64,000 nt of DNA from Xanthostigma xanthostigma (GCA_963575645.1 OY754465.1:41566401-41630400); one strand, 5' to 3'; shown: positions 35,940 through 47,117, counted from the first letter of the stretch. Translations and numbers: made by a program. The notes: generated from the sequence alone by a model not told the origin.

Positions 35940-36645
35940 AAGATAGTCTACTTTCGTATGTTAATTATAAATTGAATTTCCAATTGATGATGATGATTAT
36001 TATTTGAAAGAAGAATATGTAGTTCTACTCAGAAGGTTTCGTACTTGCGTCTGTTATATTTCACGAATTTCTCAGGAGCTTATTTAAAAAATCGCCGAAC
36101 CGATTTTGAAAAAATATGTTTTCATTTCAAATAATTGCTAAAAGCGACCTTGGGAGATAACGCAATACCAAAATTGACCATATCACCTTTTCGGATAAAA
36201 AATATAATTAGAAACAATTTATACTTTACTGTTTGAGACCTATTCATAGCCCCACATGGAAATTTTCAAAAATTTACTTTTTTTACCTTATTTTCGATAT
36301 ACGGGGATCCCCTAATGCTGAATAAATTTAATTGCAATATTTAACCTGAAGGTACTAACTATCAGAAAACATTGTCAAAAAAATTTGATTTGTCGTTGAC
36401 CTTGGATTTTGACTAATCAAACTAGTTTTTTTAATAGCAAATTCTACTCTGAGTCTAATTTTTCGTGAAATGTTAAAACGGCCCTGTGTGCTCAATGCTC
36501 ATAGATGATTATATACCATAATAATTAATTATTATGCTAATGAAATATTTTAAATAAAGCTGAATCTCGTTAAAGACGTAACAGAAGATTACCTGAATAT
36601 TTTAAATGTTTAACTTATGATATCGTTAATGTTTATGGTGTATGG
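35940..36645. other. Non-coding stretch
   Basis: No exon was recognised. CATTGTCAAAAAAATTTGAT near 36370 is a diverged copy of the inverted-end word of the element at 41715-42130, so part is repeat-derived. Confidence 0.45.
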
Positions 36646-36651
36646 TTATTA

Positions 36652-38280
36652 GTCCAGGAGGAATCGGCGCATGAGTATCGAAAACTATTCCACCTCAATT
36701 TTTTTATGCGATTCTCTTCAAATTACCCTACTGATGATATAAATGCATGTTGCCAGGGGGCAACCCCGTGCCATATTGTTTAAACCGAAATTGTTTAAAC
36801 AATTGCGAGGAATTGTTATTTTTCAACCGGACAAATTTTTTTTGTATTCTTTGTTAAAATACAATTAAAAAAGGTCCTATGGCTTTTCACGATAAAGTTA
36901 ATATTTTTAGAGATATCAATTTTTAAAGGTTCGAAAAATCTTAAATTTGGGTACTTTTGATCCATGAAAAATATATTAAAAAAAAAAATAAAATATAAAT
37001 AATATTTTTTTTTTTATTCTTTATACAATAGTTAACAATATCCTTAATTGCGATTTCTAAAAATTTAATTATTTATACCTGTTTTTAATTGTTAATTTCG
37101 CGCGTTCACAAGTATGCGTTGCTTACCTATAAGTATCGTTGTCTCTCTTTTATTAACAATAATAAAATATAATGGTATTTGAACATTGTATGGGATCACA
37201 ATTATATAAAAATAATAAAAAAATTTTGGTACGCAGTTAAATTTTCAAAGTGAAACATAATAAAATAAAAAATACTTATATGTATATGTTTTATGGTGTA
37301 TGTTTAATTGTGTATAAATATGGAAAAGATTTTTTATTTTTGTTTTTTATTTTTTCAAGGGCACTCTTTGTATAAAATCTCAAGATCTATGTTAGTTATT
37401 GTGACAAAATTATTTATTATATAGAGCATTTAAAAAAAAATACAAGTTAGGGCGAGTCAATTTTCAACTGATCGTTCTTTTGTTTTTTGCTCAGAGTTAC
37501 TCAGTCTTTTTTATTTCGTTACAGTATTAAGATTGTTAAACGTTGTTGCGCCCATGCCAGTGATTTTGTGTATTATTAACATTTTTAAATGTATATATTT
37601 TCAGTTTTTGTGATTTTTCGTTACAATTATTGTGAGTGTTATGTCGTTTTCAGTTGTTCCCAAGAAAAGAAAATATTCTGAAGATACTTTACCATGTATT
37701 TTTTGTGATGTTCCAAACAATGTAGTGAAGAATCCGAAGCCTGATACATATATAGAGAGAGGCCGACGCAGCGTATGAGTCAGAGAGAGACAACGATACT
37801 TATAGGTAAGCAACGCATACTTGTGAACGCGCGAAATTAACAATTAAAAACAGGTATAAATAATTAAATTTTTAGAAATCGCAATTAAGGATATTGTTAA
37901 CTATTGTATAAAGAATAAAAAAAAAAATATTATTTATATTTTATTTTTTTTTTTAATATATTTTTCATGGGTCAAAAGTACCCAAATTTAAGATTTTTCG
38001 AACCTTTAAAAATTGATATCTCTAAAAATATTAACTTTATCGTGAAAAGCCATAGGACCTTTTTTAATTGTATTTTAACAAAGAATACAAAAAAAATTTG
38101 TCCGGTTGAAAAATAACAATTCCTCGCAATTGTTTAAACAATTTCGGTTTAAACAATATGGCACGGGGTTGCCCCCTGGCAACATGCATTTATATCATCA
38201 GTAGGGTAATTTGAAGAGAATCGCATAAAAAAATTGAGGTGGAATAGTTTTCGATACTCATGCGCCGATTCCTCCTGGAC
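36652..38280. mobile_element. 1.6-kb element with ~498-bp terminal inverted repeats
   Basis: The arms 36652-37149 and 37783-38280 are nearly identical inverses from GTCCAGGAGGAATCGGCG inward to ACAACGATACTTATAGG. TA lies on both outer sides (36650-36651 and 38281-38282). The 630-bp centre carries a 45-codon ORF (37641-37778) that ends abruptly. The layout fits an internally deleted copy of a larger transposon with long inverted ends. The superfamily is unclear: TA duplication points to Tc1/mariner-like insertion, but long arms also occur in other groups. Confidence 0.88.
37641..37778 (+). pseudogene. 45-aa N-terminal transposon ORF with NLS-like and Cys-x-x-Cys motifs
   Basis: This short frame lies between the long inverted repeats. 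It begins MSFSVVPKKRKYSEDTL, where PKKRKY is a strong nuclear-localisation-type cluster. PCIFCDVP follows, with C19 and C22 spaced as the first pair of a zinc finger, then NVVKNPK. After about residue 38 the sequence turns into an unrelated Arg-rich run and stops, as if the rest of the gene was deleted. This looks like the N-terminus of the transposase or DNA-binding protein of the parent element. The finger's second metal-binding pair is absent. The family is not identified. Confidence 0.55.
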
Positions 38281-38424
38281 TATATGACTTAATAAGTATT
38301 ATATGATGTTTTTAGAATCCGAGTTCCGATATAACTATAGTGTTTTTTTTTTCAATTTAACAATATTTTTTAGTTTTTGTGTCACTATGAGTAAAAAACT
38401 GCATTTTCTATGGAGATGACACTT

Positions 38425-38960
38425 TCCCCGAACCATTATCCCCGACGACAATATCCCCGATTTTAGTCCCCGACGACAATATCCCCGATTTTAATCCCCG
38501 AACGACATTATCTCCGACGACAATATCCCCGATTTTATAATTATTCGTACGACTAATGTATGAAAACACCGCTTTTTTGATAAAGGGGTATGCGAATTGT
38601 CTCGTAGTGAAACGGGAAAGGGCAAATGTGGAGTTTTTAAAAAAAACAATTCCGGGGTGAACGATAAACGGGTATGCGAATTGTAATTCCGGGGTGAACG
38701 GTAAAGGGGTATGCGAATTGTCCCGCAGTGAAACGGGAAGGGGCAAATGTTGAGTTTAAAAAAAAAACAATTCCGGGGTGAACGATAACGGGGTATGCGA
38801 ATTAGATAGTTAATTGTTTGAATAGAACTGAAATAGGATTATTTATTTCAAGTCGGGGATATTGTCGTGGGGATATTGTCGTCGGGGATATTGTCGTTCG
38901 AGGATAATGACGCGGGGAAAATGTCGCGGGGATAATGTCGTCGGGAAAAAGATATGGAAC
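38425..38960. repeat. GC-rich fold-back array of CCCCGACGACAATAT units
   Basis: The left part (38425-38540) repeats CCCCGACGACAATATCCCCG. The right part (38860-38950) repeats its inverse, CGGGGATATTGTCGTCGGGG. Between them are near-identical tandem blocks GGGGTATGCGAATTGT, GTGAAACGGGAA.GGGCAAAT and AACAATTCCGGGGTGAACG (38585-38800). The block is far richer in G+C than the surrounding DNA. Apparent ORFs on the minus strand are by-products of the repeats. Confidence 0.85.
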
Positions 38961-39179
38961 CGGTATATCAAGTGACAGGGCAGCGTACAAGCGCAACAAT
39001 CGTGTGTTTCAGGCCTTAGTATTTTCGCAGAAGCCTAAAAAACGAAAATATATATTGTTTGCTTCAATTATTTGTTAAAAATATAAAAGTAACGATAACA
39101 AAGGTAAATTCTCTTAAACAGGTTAAAAAAGAAATGTTTAGTACATACTTTTAAAATTTTTGGATTAACTAGGTATTTT

Positions 39180-39510
39180 TTATAACGTTGTACTTCTTTT
39201 AGCGCGTAATTAAAAAATGATTAGAGTTTTTTACGATACACGCGCATACAGTAACATAAAAAAAATTAGCAGGATAAAACTGCTCCTAGAAAAAGTCTAT
39301 CAACCAATAAAGGTTGGTTATCAATAGAAAAGAGGTAGCGATCACAGTAGTGGACATGCCTTCGCCATATACATATATCCTTGTTGTTTTTCTAGGAGGA
39401 TAGAGTATGGTAGAAACCATGCCCGCAGAACGCAGCATCTAATACATGTATATTTATGCTAGCCTCACTCCAGTTCTTTTATTATTTTATTTCAATAAAT
39501 ATATGCTTAC
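39180..39510 (+). repeat. Dispersed repeat 'W', copy 1
   Basis: Colinear with 60590-60915. Shared words are TAGCGCGTAA/GGCGCGTTAT, AGAGGTAGCGA, GGACATGCCTTCGCCATAT, GAGTATGGTAGA, TATTTATGCTA and CTCCAGT..TTTTATTATT. There is no coding region. Confidence 0.7.
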
Positions 39511-41415
39511 AATTTAAACATTAGTTTTTAATTACGCCAAAGAAATATAACTTGTGACGTGCGTACATACGCACACGCACCTATTTTATTTATTTCCACA
39601 AGCAGTAAGTTTGAAAAATTTCTAGAAGATTACGAATTTTATCAATTATCACATTTTTTTAGATATAGTACGCATTAAAAAAGTCACATAAAACAAAATC
39701 TATAATCATCGGATGTCTGCTAATCTTCCTGAGGATCTGAAGAATATCTTAAAAAATGAAGCAAAGAACATTACAGCTAGCTTTATTTAAATTTCTAAGA
39801 GAAATAGACAAATGTAAAGAAATATAATAGAAAATTAAAAATAGATATGTAATAATAAATTAATATACATACCTACATATAATTTGTACTTACCTGAAAT
39901 CTGCAATTACTGAATATCTTATTTATTTAATATTTGTACTTACCGTATTATGTATTTGTTTTTGCGATAACGGCCTTAGTTGCTGATTCGCTTATTTCGT
40001 TTTTTAAAATTAAAAAAAAAAATCTATAATATATTTTTGCTATATTTTATGTTTGAAAATTTATTTACAATGACATCGGCTTGTCGGTGTCAAAAAATGC
40101 AATACTTCAAGATTATCTTAGCTTACATGATATGAGCAATAAAAACATCAATAAAAAGAATTGATATCAATTTAAATTATGAGAATGACCAATCACAGAT
40201 GGCATAAAATTTAGTACACTGATACGCCCAGTATATAATATACAAATTTTGCACTCTGATAGCTAATCATTATATATTATATGGAGATATAGCTTCTAAA
40301 TATAAACATTTAAGTTTGATAATCAGATAGATTCCCCGGCCGGATTCGCTCGAGAAGATTTTGGTTTGGCAGTAAAAAAATCAAGAGAAACAAAAATTTT
40401 TCAATGTTGAAACTTAATTAACAAGAAGTTTTTTTTTAAATGAGTAGTGTCCATTAAATAGCCTTTGCATTTCATTCGACGACCATTCCTCCTTGTAAAA
40501 AAAATAAGAATCTTGCTGCCTCTCTATTAGATTGCTTAAGTTCTACCTGGGTTCTAGTCAATCGTTTTTATAGTTATAATAAAATTTGTTTTAATTACAG
40601 TGACGTTTAATAAATCATTTTATCATAAACACAATTTATTTCTTACGAAAACTATCAATGACTTTATTGGCGTTACGAATAACTTTTCCTTTATTGGTAT
40701 TGAAGAAAGAGAAAATTACTTTTGTGTTGTTTTCATGTAAAATTGAAGAAAAAACCGCTTATCACATTTTGGTTTCATAAACACTGAATGTTTTTAGTTC
40801 TTAAAATCCGTTGTATCATTTTTAACGGTTCAACATCTTAATTAATATAAAATAACACATAGAAAATAATGAATCATCTATATGCATATTCTATTTAGGA
40901 ATGTCTTATTCAGAAAATTATCATAAATACTACAGAAAACTGGTCCCTAAACGGTCTGAACGATATTTTTCTATATATAGAATTCAGTTTTAACGGTACT
41001 TCCTTTAAAATATAATAAATTTCACTTTCGGAAACTATTTGTCTCATAAAAAGCGATGTTTCTATCCTATCTGCATATTATACACAATAATCACGATTAT
41101 ATTATGACGTGTGATATATATCTGCGGTCAATCGACAAAATCGATTATGTCCAATTTATAGTAAAATAAAATATATTAAAATTCAGTTCTCTATTCTCGT
41201 TAAAAAGAAGCGACTATTTAAATGTATAATTGAAATAATTGATAATCCACACAAGATAAGTGTTGTATTAATTAATTAAAATTGGCGACATGTTTAGATA
41301 TTTAAATATTTAGAATGCACATTAATGAATGTATTTCAATTTTTTTATCAACTCAGAAAGTACCTCAATGCATCTGAACAGTACTGTTTCTTTTCGTTGT
41401 AAAAAAATAAAAAAA
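39511..41415. other. Non-coding stretch
   Basis: Very AT-rich, with no exon, RNA gene or inverted-end element recognised. Confidence 0.45.
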
Positions 41416-41420
41416 AAGAC

Positions 41421-41688
41421 GGGTTGCACTCCGGGAGTGCCGGCAGAAGTGAAAACTTGAATATTAACGTCTTACGAATTTTCGATCAGGTCACGTGTCC
41501 TGACGCGAGTTTAACATTTTTTACCCATTACAAAAAAAGTGTACAAAAGTTTTCGCCTTACGAATTTTCGATCAGGTCTTACGCATTTTCGATCAGGTCT
41601 TACGAATTTTCGATCTGACGCGAGTTTAACATTTTTTACCCATTACAAAAAAAGTGTACAACGCCGCTAAAGAAGTTTTCACTTCAAA
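41421..41688. mobile_element. Small MITE with ACTCCGGGAGTGCCGGC end, copy 2, internally amplified
   Basis: Same family as 6119-6331. TTACGAATTTTCGATC occurs four times (41471-41615, one copy as TTACGCATTTTCGATC). The block GACGCGAGTTTAACATTTTT is present twice (41502 and 41619) against once in the other copy. Confidence 0.8.
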
Positions 41689-41714
41689 AATAAAAAAGAA
41701 TAAATAAACTTATT

Positions 41715-42130
41715 GCAGAAAGAATTGTCAAAAAATCCGATTTGACAATGACCTTTATAGGGTTATCCATATGAAATGCACAGTAGAGTTGCAAATCGAA
41801 CCTGCTCGAAAAATGTATTTATTGATCATTGAAACGATATTTTTCTTAAATTAATAATGCATGTGTTTTGCATCATTTTTTGTTTCCGCTTCGAAACAAC
41901 GTTTTTATACGCATTTTGATAAAAATTTATCTTGAGTAGGGACGTTTTTCTCTATAGGTATAGAACAATAATTTGTTTTTATGTGAGTACACTCTATAAT
42001 GTTCTAGATGACAGGGTTCAAACTCGCTGTCATCTAGAACATTAAAGTGTACTCCTTCAGAATGGAAACTAATTGTATGATCACAATCTAAGGTCATTGT
42101 CAATTCAAATTTTTTGACAATCTTTTTTGC
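41715..42130. mobile_element. Fold-back element with a central hairpin
   Basis: The ends GCAGAAAGAATTGTCAAAAA..ACAATGACCTT (41715-41755) and its inverse (42090-42130) pair. In the middle, AGTACACTCTATAATG and TTCTAGATGACAG (41986-42014) pair with 42027-42053 almost perfectly across a 12-base loop. Similar end words at 34312 and 36362 suggest a dispersed family. Confidence 0.75.
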
Positions 42131-42526
42131 AACCCAGCATATCAGTCTACAAGGTGCACTTATTGAAAGATTAGTATACAGTTGTTAATAAGTCAACTTT
42201 TTTTGAGTTTTTCTAGAGATTAAACATCTTTACATAACGTAAAACTTTGGCTGAGAGAGACAATTAACCGATTCATTCTACTAGAAATTTGGAGAGAGGA
42301 GTGCCAGTTAAGATGTTTACACATCAAAAAATTATTTAAAGCTTATCAAAAATTCGACATGAACTCTTTTGTTGTCTGACCAGAGAATTTATTGATATGT
42401 GCGCATCTCTTATAAGGTAACTTTGTAATCCAATGTAATGAGTGATGACCTGGATATTTGACGGCCTATTGACACCATAATTTCGTTTTTCACGTCGATA
42501 GTGCACGTTTAACAATATCATATTAT

Positions 42527-42964
42527 GTGTGTACGTGTCAGGAAAAAACGTGTATATATTACTAAAACTTGAGTTAATATCCTGCAATGCATTATCATTA
42601 AACGCTTTTTGAGTCATAATGTATATTTTCACTTCCATGTTCCGTAAGGAAAAGGAAGAGTCAAAAAATCATGTTTGAGATAAGGTCAGATTCTGATTGT
42701 TCCGCACCCTCCAAATGTAATAGTATCGGTATCAAACATTTTTGGGGTGTGTACGTGTCAGGAAAAAACGTGTATATATTACTAAAACTTGAATTAATAT
42801 CCTGCAATGCATTATCATTAAACGTTTTATCAGTCATAATGTATACTTTTCACTTCCATGTTCCGTGAGGAAATGGAAGAGTCGAAAAATCATGTCCGAG
42901 ATAAGGTCAGATTCTGATTGTTCCACCCTCCAAATGTAATAGTATCGGTATCAAATATTTTTGG
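42527..42964. repeat. 220-bp tandem duplication
   Basis: GTGTGTACGTGTCAGG begins units at 42527 and 42747. The two 218-220-bp units are about 95% alike by eye and both end ATCGGTATCAAA.ATTTTTGGG. A minus-strand frame of 100 codons crosses the first unit (42336-42638) but has no family I recognise. Confidence 0.92.
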
Positions 42965-42990
42965 GTAGGTAATTGAGGCAGCTCTTCAAT

Positions 42991-43055
42991 TTTGTGTTCA
43001 GACATTACAAAAAGAAGTGAAATTAACACTTCTTTTTGTAATGTGTGAACACAAA
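42991..43055. repeat. 29-bp-arm hairpin
   Basis: TTTGTGTTCAGACATTACAA plus AAAGAAGTG pairs with 43027-43055 with one mismatch. The loop is 7 bases. Confidence 0.85.
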
Positions 43056-43225
43056 TAAATGTAGTGGGGCTTAGCCAGGCTGTGAATTTTTAACTTTTCA
43101 AAATTTTTTTTTCAAAAAAGTCCTTGACGCATTTTGAAATTTTAATACCTTCAAGTTCAGTATTTAATAAAATAAAAAAATATCATTTAGTTGAGTCTAC
43201 CGGCCGGTTACAAAACTGTCTATTA

Positions 43226-43395
43226 TACGTGACTGCGGGAAGACGCTACGGGTAGATTGAAGTGTAAGGGAGAGCATATATCTAAATTCTACATACTCGT
43301 ATGTCGCACGCGCGCCGCAGCATACATCAACTCAGTTCGTATACGCTCTCTCTTACACTTCAACCTACCCGTAGCGTCTTATCCGCACTCACGTA
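43226..43395. mobile_element. MITE with ~48-bp arms
   Basis: CGTGACTGCGGGAAGACGC..GTGTAAGGGAGAGC (43228-43275) is inverted at 43345-43393. The ~70-bp loop contains GCACGCGCGCCGCAG. Confidence 0.8.
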
Positions 43396-43498
43396 TTTTT
43401 ATTTAAGTATCTTATCATTGTAATTATTTAAGCATTAAACGGTAAACCAAAATTTGCTTTCGATCTGCTCAGCCGTTTAGCCGGTATCGTGCTAGCAA

Positions 43499-43770
43499 CA
43501 GGCGCGGTCGCAGCCTGAAATTTGGGGGGGGGGGGTCACTCACTACACTAATAAAAAATAGGTATCTGGAATAAAATAAACATTATTGCACAAGACACAA
43601 TTTTATTTTATACATTCCTAATACCTATAAAACAAATGGAAGTCGTCTTTTTGTATTGTAGCTAAAAATTTCCTTTCATTATTTGGCAAATTTTTGAGAT
43701 TTTTCAATTTGACCTTAGATTTTGGGGGGGTCATGTCCCCTGTGACCCCCCCCCCTTCGGACCGCGCCTG
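43499..43770. mobile_element. hAT MITE, 272 bp, perfect 8-bp duplication
   Basis: The inverted ends CAGGCGCGGTC and GACCGCGCCTG are flanked by GCTAGCAA at 43491-43498 and 43771-43778. Poly-G (near 43527) and poly-C (near 43746-43755) tracts sit just inside the ends and also pair. The interior is AT-rich and non-coding. Confidence 0.95.
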
Positions 43771-43859
43771 GCTAGCAAACAAACAGACAGCAGGACGAAC
43801 GAACTTTATGCAAAAACATGTTTTTTAATATCTACACTGCGAAGGCCTCAAAGTCAATT

Positions 43860-44640
43860 ATGAAAAGTACATGTGAAGTTGATGTAGCAAGCTTTGTTAC
43901 ATTAACTCTCTCTATTTGTTTCCTGCGCGTGGGTTTTTGCAGTTGGCTTGGAAAATTTTCTTTCCATATCAATTTTTCCCACGCGTAGGGGGGGTGTTAA
44001 TGTAGCAAGCTTTGTTACATTAACTCTCTCTCTCTTTTTTGTAATTTGTCAAAATTAGTTTTCCTTAGCTACGCTGGAAAATTGAAGGTTGTTATTATTT
44101 GGAAAAAATTTAATTGATTACTAACGACTCTTGAGAAAACATCAATTACGAATCTTTAAAGTTCAAGCTTGTGTTTTATTGATTTCTAGTAAGAACTTTA
44201 TTTAGTTCTTACATTGACATAGTAAAAAAACATTAGACAATCTTTATTTAGTATTTTCACTATTGAATATAATATTAAACTAATAGTGATAGTAATCTAA
44301 TCGAATAATTTTCAAATAAGAGGAAGAGAATAATTTATTATAACTAGAGGTTTATTGAAGGAAATGGGGTCTTGAAAGTCAAAATACAACATTAAATCAT
44401 CCGTAACCGAATTAATCACTTTTCAAATTTAAAATTAAAAATTAATTGTTGTTGATACCATCTAAAATCGAAATTTAAACGCTTTTTAATCTGCTTGATA
44501 ATAATCAATCTATTCACTTTACGTGATGAAATAGATTGATATAAAGGTAATAATTAACATCAGCGTTTAAATATTACTTTCTGTTAAAATACTTTCAGAT
44601 GTTAAATATTAAATTGTATAAAATTCGTTATAAATATTTA
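43860..44640. other. Non-coding stretch with one short duplication
   Basis: ATGTAGCAAGCTTTGTTACA followed by TTAACTCTCTCT occurs at about 43882 and 44000. Nothing else was recognised. Confidence 0.5.
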
Positions 44641-45258
44641 TTAAGGCTGTGTTAGTTAGCGTTCGAACCTCTACAAAGCAGGGGCTCCCAAAAACTCTGT
44701 CATTGGACATTTTACCATTCCAACTCTACAAGTGGGCAAAGGTACCTACTAATTTAAGTAAAAAAAAGACATTTCTAAATTTTACAATATTTTTCGTTTT
44801 GAGATTCTCCAAATTACATATTTTTGGAAAAAGTCTGTGCGTCCGTTTGTCTGTGAACACTAAACACGATACGGGTCAAACGGATAGGCGGATTGAAACC
44901 AAATTTTGGGAGGATATTTGTTTCACAAATATAAAGAGTTCTATCGTTTTTGCGAAAAATAGGCGCATGCGCAGAAGAGATATATGCTAGAATGTTTTTT
45001 ATATTATAATTGTATACTTTTCACAACGGTTTATTTTTCCATTTATGTTTCCAAGAAAATTTTGTAAATTTTTTTCTAAGTCTTATAGTTTCTGATATAA
45101 TTTAAAAATAAAAAAAACAGCTGTTCTTTTGTTTAGAAGATCTGTTAAAAAGAAATTGGTTAGGTAGCTAACAAGCATGCTTTGGTTAATTTTTACATGT
45201 GAAACCATATTTTGTAACCATTCATAGGAATAGCAAATATCATAATATTTTTTATAGC
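44640..45258 (-). repeat. Dispersed repeat 'Z', copy 2 (inverted)
   Basis: Inverse of 28800-29450 and 56590-57232. Landmarks are GTCTGTGAACAC, CGGGTCAAACGGATAGGCGG, AGGCGCATGCGCAGAAGAGA and GCTAACAAGCATGCTTTGG. The 113-codon plus-strand frame is the repeat's own sequence and is not a gene. The right end abuts the large hairpin element. Confidence 0.75.
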
Positions 45259-45261
45259 CCA

Positions 45262-46040
45262 AGATCCCAGAGACGCCAGACACAACCTATTTTTAATTAA
45301 ATGAAACCTTACGTTTTGAGTAGTGTTTTATGTACTTAGAACGCTTGGCGTACCTCCATCATTGAGTCTGTGACAAATGTACAGGTACCAGGTGAGAAAG
45401 GTGAGTAAAAATAAGAGTCACCTAATTTAAATTAAAATGGCTGATATTTATATATATTTTGTAAAATATCACTATAAATTAGTATCCAGTATCGCCAGAC
45501 ACTTTCCGCTGACCACCACTTCTGACAGACGCTTTAAAGCTCAGAAAAATTAATTAACTTCACTTATTTTTAAATGCTTGATTTTTATATATGTTATTCA
45601 GACAACTATTACAAAATTATATTTCAACAGCCAGACAAATTGTAATGATCAAACAGCCCCCCAGACGTAAAAAATAGTCAGCTGTTAGTATGAGCGCGAG
45701 AGCTTTATGTATGCGTTTTAGAGCAAAATACTAACAGCTGACTATTTTTTACGTCTGGGGGGCTGTTTGGTCATTACAATTTGTCTGGCTGTTGAAATAT
45801 AATTTTGTAATACTGGATACTAATTTATAGTGATATTTTACAAAACATATATAAATATCAGCCATTTAAATTTAAATTAAGTGACTCTTATTTTTACTCA
45901 CTTTTCACACCTGGTACCTGTACATTTGTCACAGACTCAATGATGGAGGTACGTCAAGCGTTCTAAGTACATAAAACACTACTCAAAACGCAAGATTTCA
46001 TTTATTTAAAAATAGGTTGTGTATGGCGGCTCTGGGATCT
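45262..46040. mobile_element. 780-bp fold-back element (near full-length hairpin)
   Basis: The outer arms 45262-45492 and 45810-46040, and the inner arms 45608-45691 and 45728-45812, are close inverses. Only about 36 bases at the centre (45692-45727) and a 115-bp left-arm segment (45493-45607) are unpaired. The ends read AGATCCCAGAG and CTCTGGGATCT. Pairing is high along the arms (for example TGACAAATGTACAGGTACCA, and CAGCCCCCCAGACGT with AAAAAATAGTCAGCTGTTAG). There is no coding capacity. Confidence 0.9.
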
Positions 46041-46350
46041 TACTCTATTGTAACTACACGCGTTTACAGAAATATTATTTTATTATAATAAGTCAAATGT
46101 CAATAGTCTTGAAGTTGGATAGGTTTTATTATGATCATTTGACTGAATTTTTTAGGTGTAAAAATTAAACTAAAAAGAAACGGTCGATTATAACACACGC
46201 CCTGAGGGTTCCGTACAACTAGCTAACGAATAGATGTACCTAATATATTAAGTTAAATTCAATTCCATTCATAGTTTACACAATATTATAAAATTAAACA
46301 TTTAAAATTGTAACATGTTCAATTCAAATCCTATACGAGATAGTCTAAGC

Positions 46351-46650
46351 CAGCGTTTTCCAAACTAGGAGGCACGGAGTAGTCTAAAGGGAGCCGCGAA
46401 AATTAGTCACAGTGAACAATTTTCCAAATTACGTCACAAACACCAAGATTTGATAAACTTTGTGCTAATAGACGAGCACATCCATCTCATTAAAAACAAT
46501 AATAAAATATCGTTTTTCATTAGTTTGTATGAATAAATTTTATAAGAGTAAAAATGTTTGCGTTTTTATTTTTTGAAATCTTCAGGGGGAGCGCCAAATG
46601 ATTCAATATTTTTAAGGGAGGCGTAGTAACATCAAGTTTGGGAACCACTG
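46351..46650. mobile_element. hAT MITE, 300 bp, upstream of the host gene
   Basis: CAGCGTTTTCCAAACT at the left is the imperfect inverse of AGTTTGGGAACCACTG at the right. The octamers GTCTAAGC (46343-46350) and GTCTAGGC (46651-46658) agree at 7 of 8 positions. The CAGTGGTTCCCAAACT end is widespread among hAT elements of the Charlie-like group. It ends about 340 bp before the first coding exon. Confidence 0.9.
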
Positions 46651-46996
46651 GTCTAGGCAAAGGATTGAATTTTATTTTTAAAAAAATCTATGAAGTGTAC
46701 TTATATCAATAAACGCTTAACTTTATCTTAAAAAACAAATCTTTTTAACGTGGAGATTCCTAGAAACAGCCTACTAGCTTACTAGCTTAGAGGTGTGGAA
46801 GGTATAGGATAGATATTTTAAATTATCGACGCTCGAAAATAGAGGTCTGTGTGACAGGCAAACCGATCTAAATAGATAGATTGCAAATTGTAGACGCTCG
46901 ACACCTTAGGTAATCAGCGTCTGAAGAATAGATTTAAAGATATACTGAGATTATACTAAGATTACTTATATATATTTATATTTTTTGCAGGACGCA

Positions 46997-47117
46997 ATGG
47001 GACAAAATAGTATCACGAAGATATTCGTACTTTCAATGTGGACAATACTTGTTATTCCTCACTGGGTGCATTCAGTTAGTTTAGTTCAAAACGAAGAAAA
47101 CAACAGAAATCGTACAG
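46997..47117 (+). CDS. First coding exon (signal peptide) of the secreted proprotein
   Basis: The exon starts at 46991 after TATTTTTTGCAG, six bases before the ATG in the context GACGCAATGG. At least one untranslated exon must therefore lie further upstream. It codes for residues 1-40 plus the first base of codon 41, and ends CGTACAG before GTAATA, a consensus donor. This exon is too short for a length-filtered ORF search. Confidence 0.88.

Noticed and set aside
38408..38999. Two minus-strand frames in the GC-rich fold-back array
   Set aside because: They read through tandem DNA repeats (IGDIVVGDN and similar) and have no independent coding evidence.
44649..44990. 113-codon plus-strand frame
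   Set aside because: Falls entirely within dispersed repeat Z, whose other copies show the same text with breaks. It is not a host gene.
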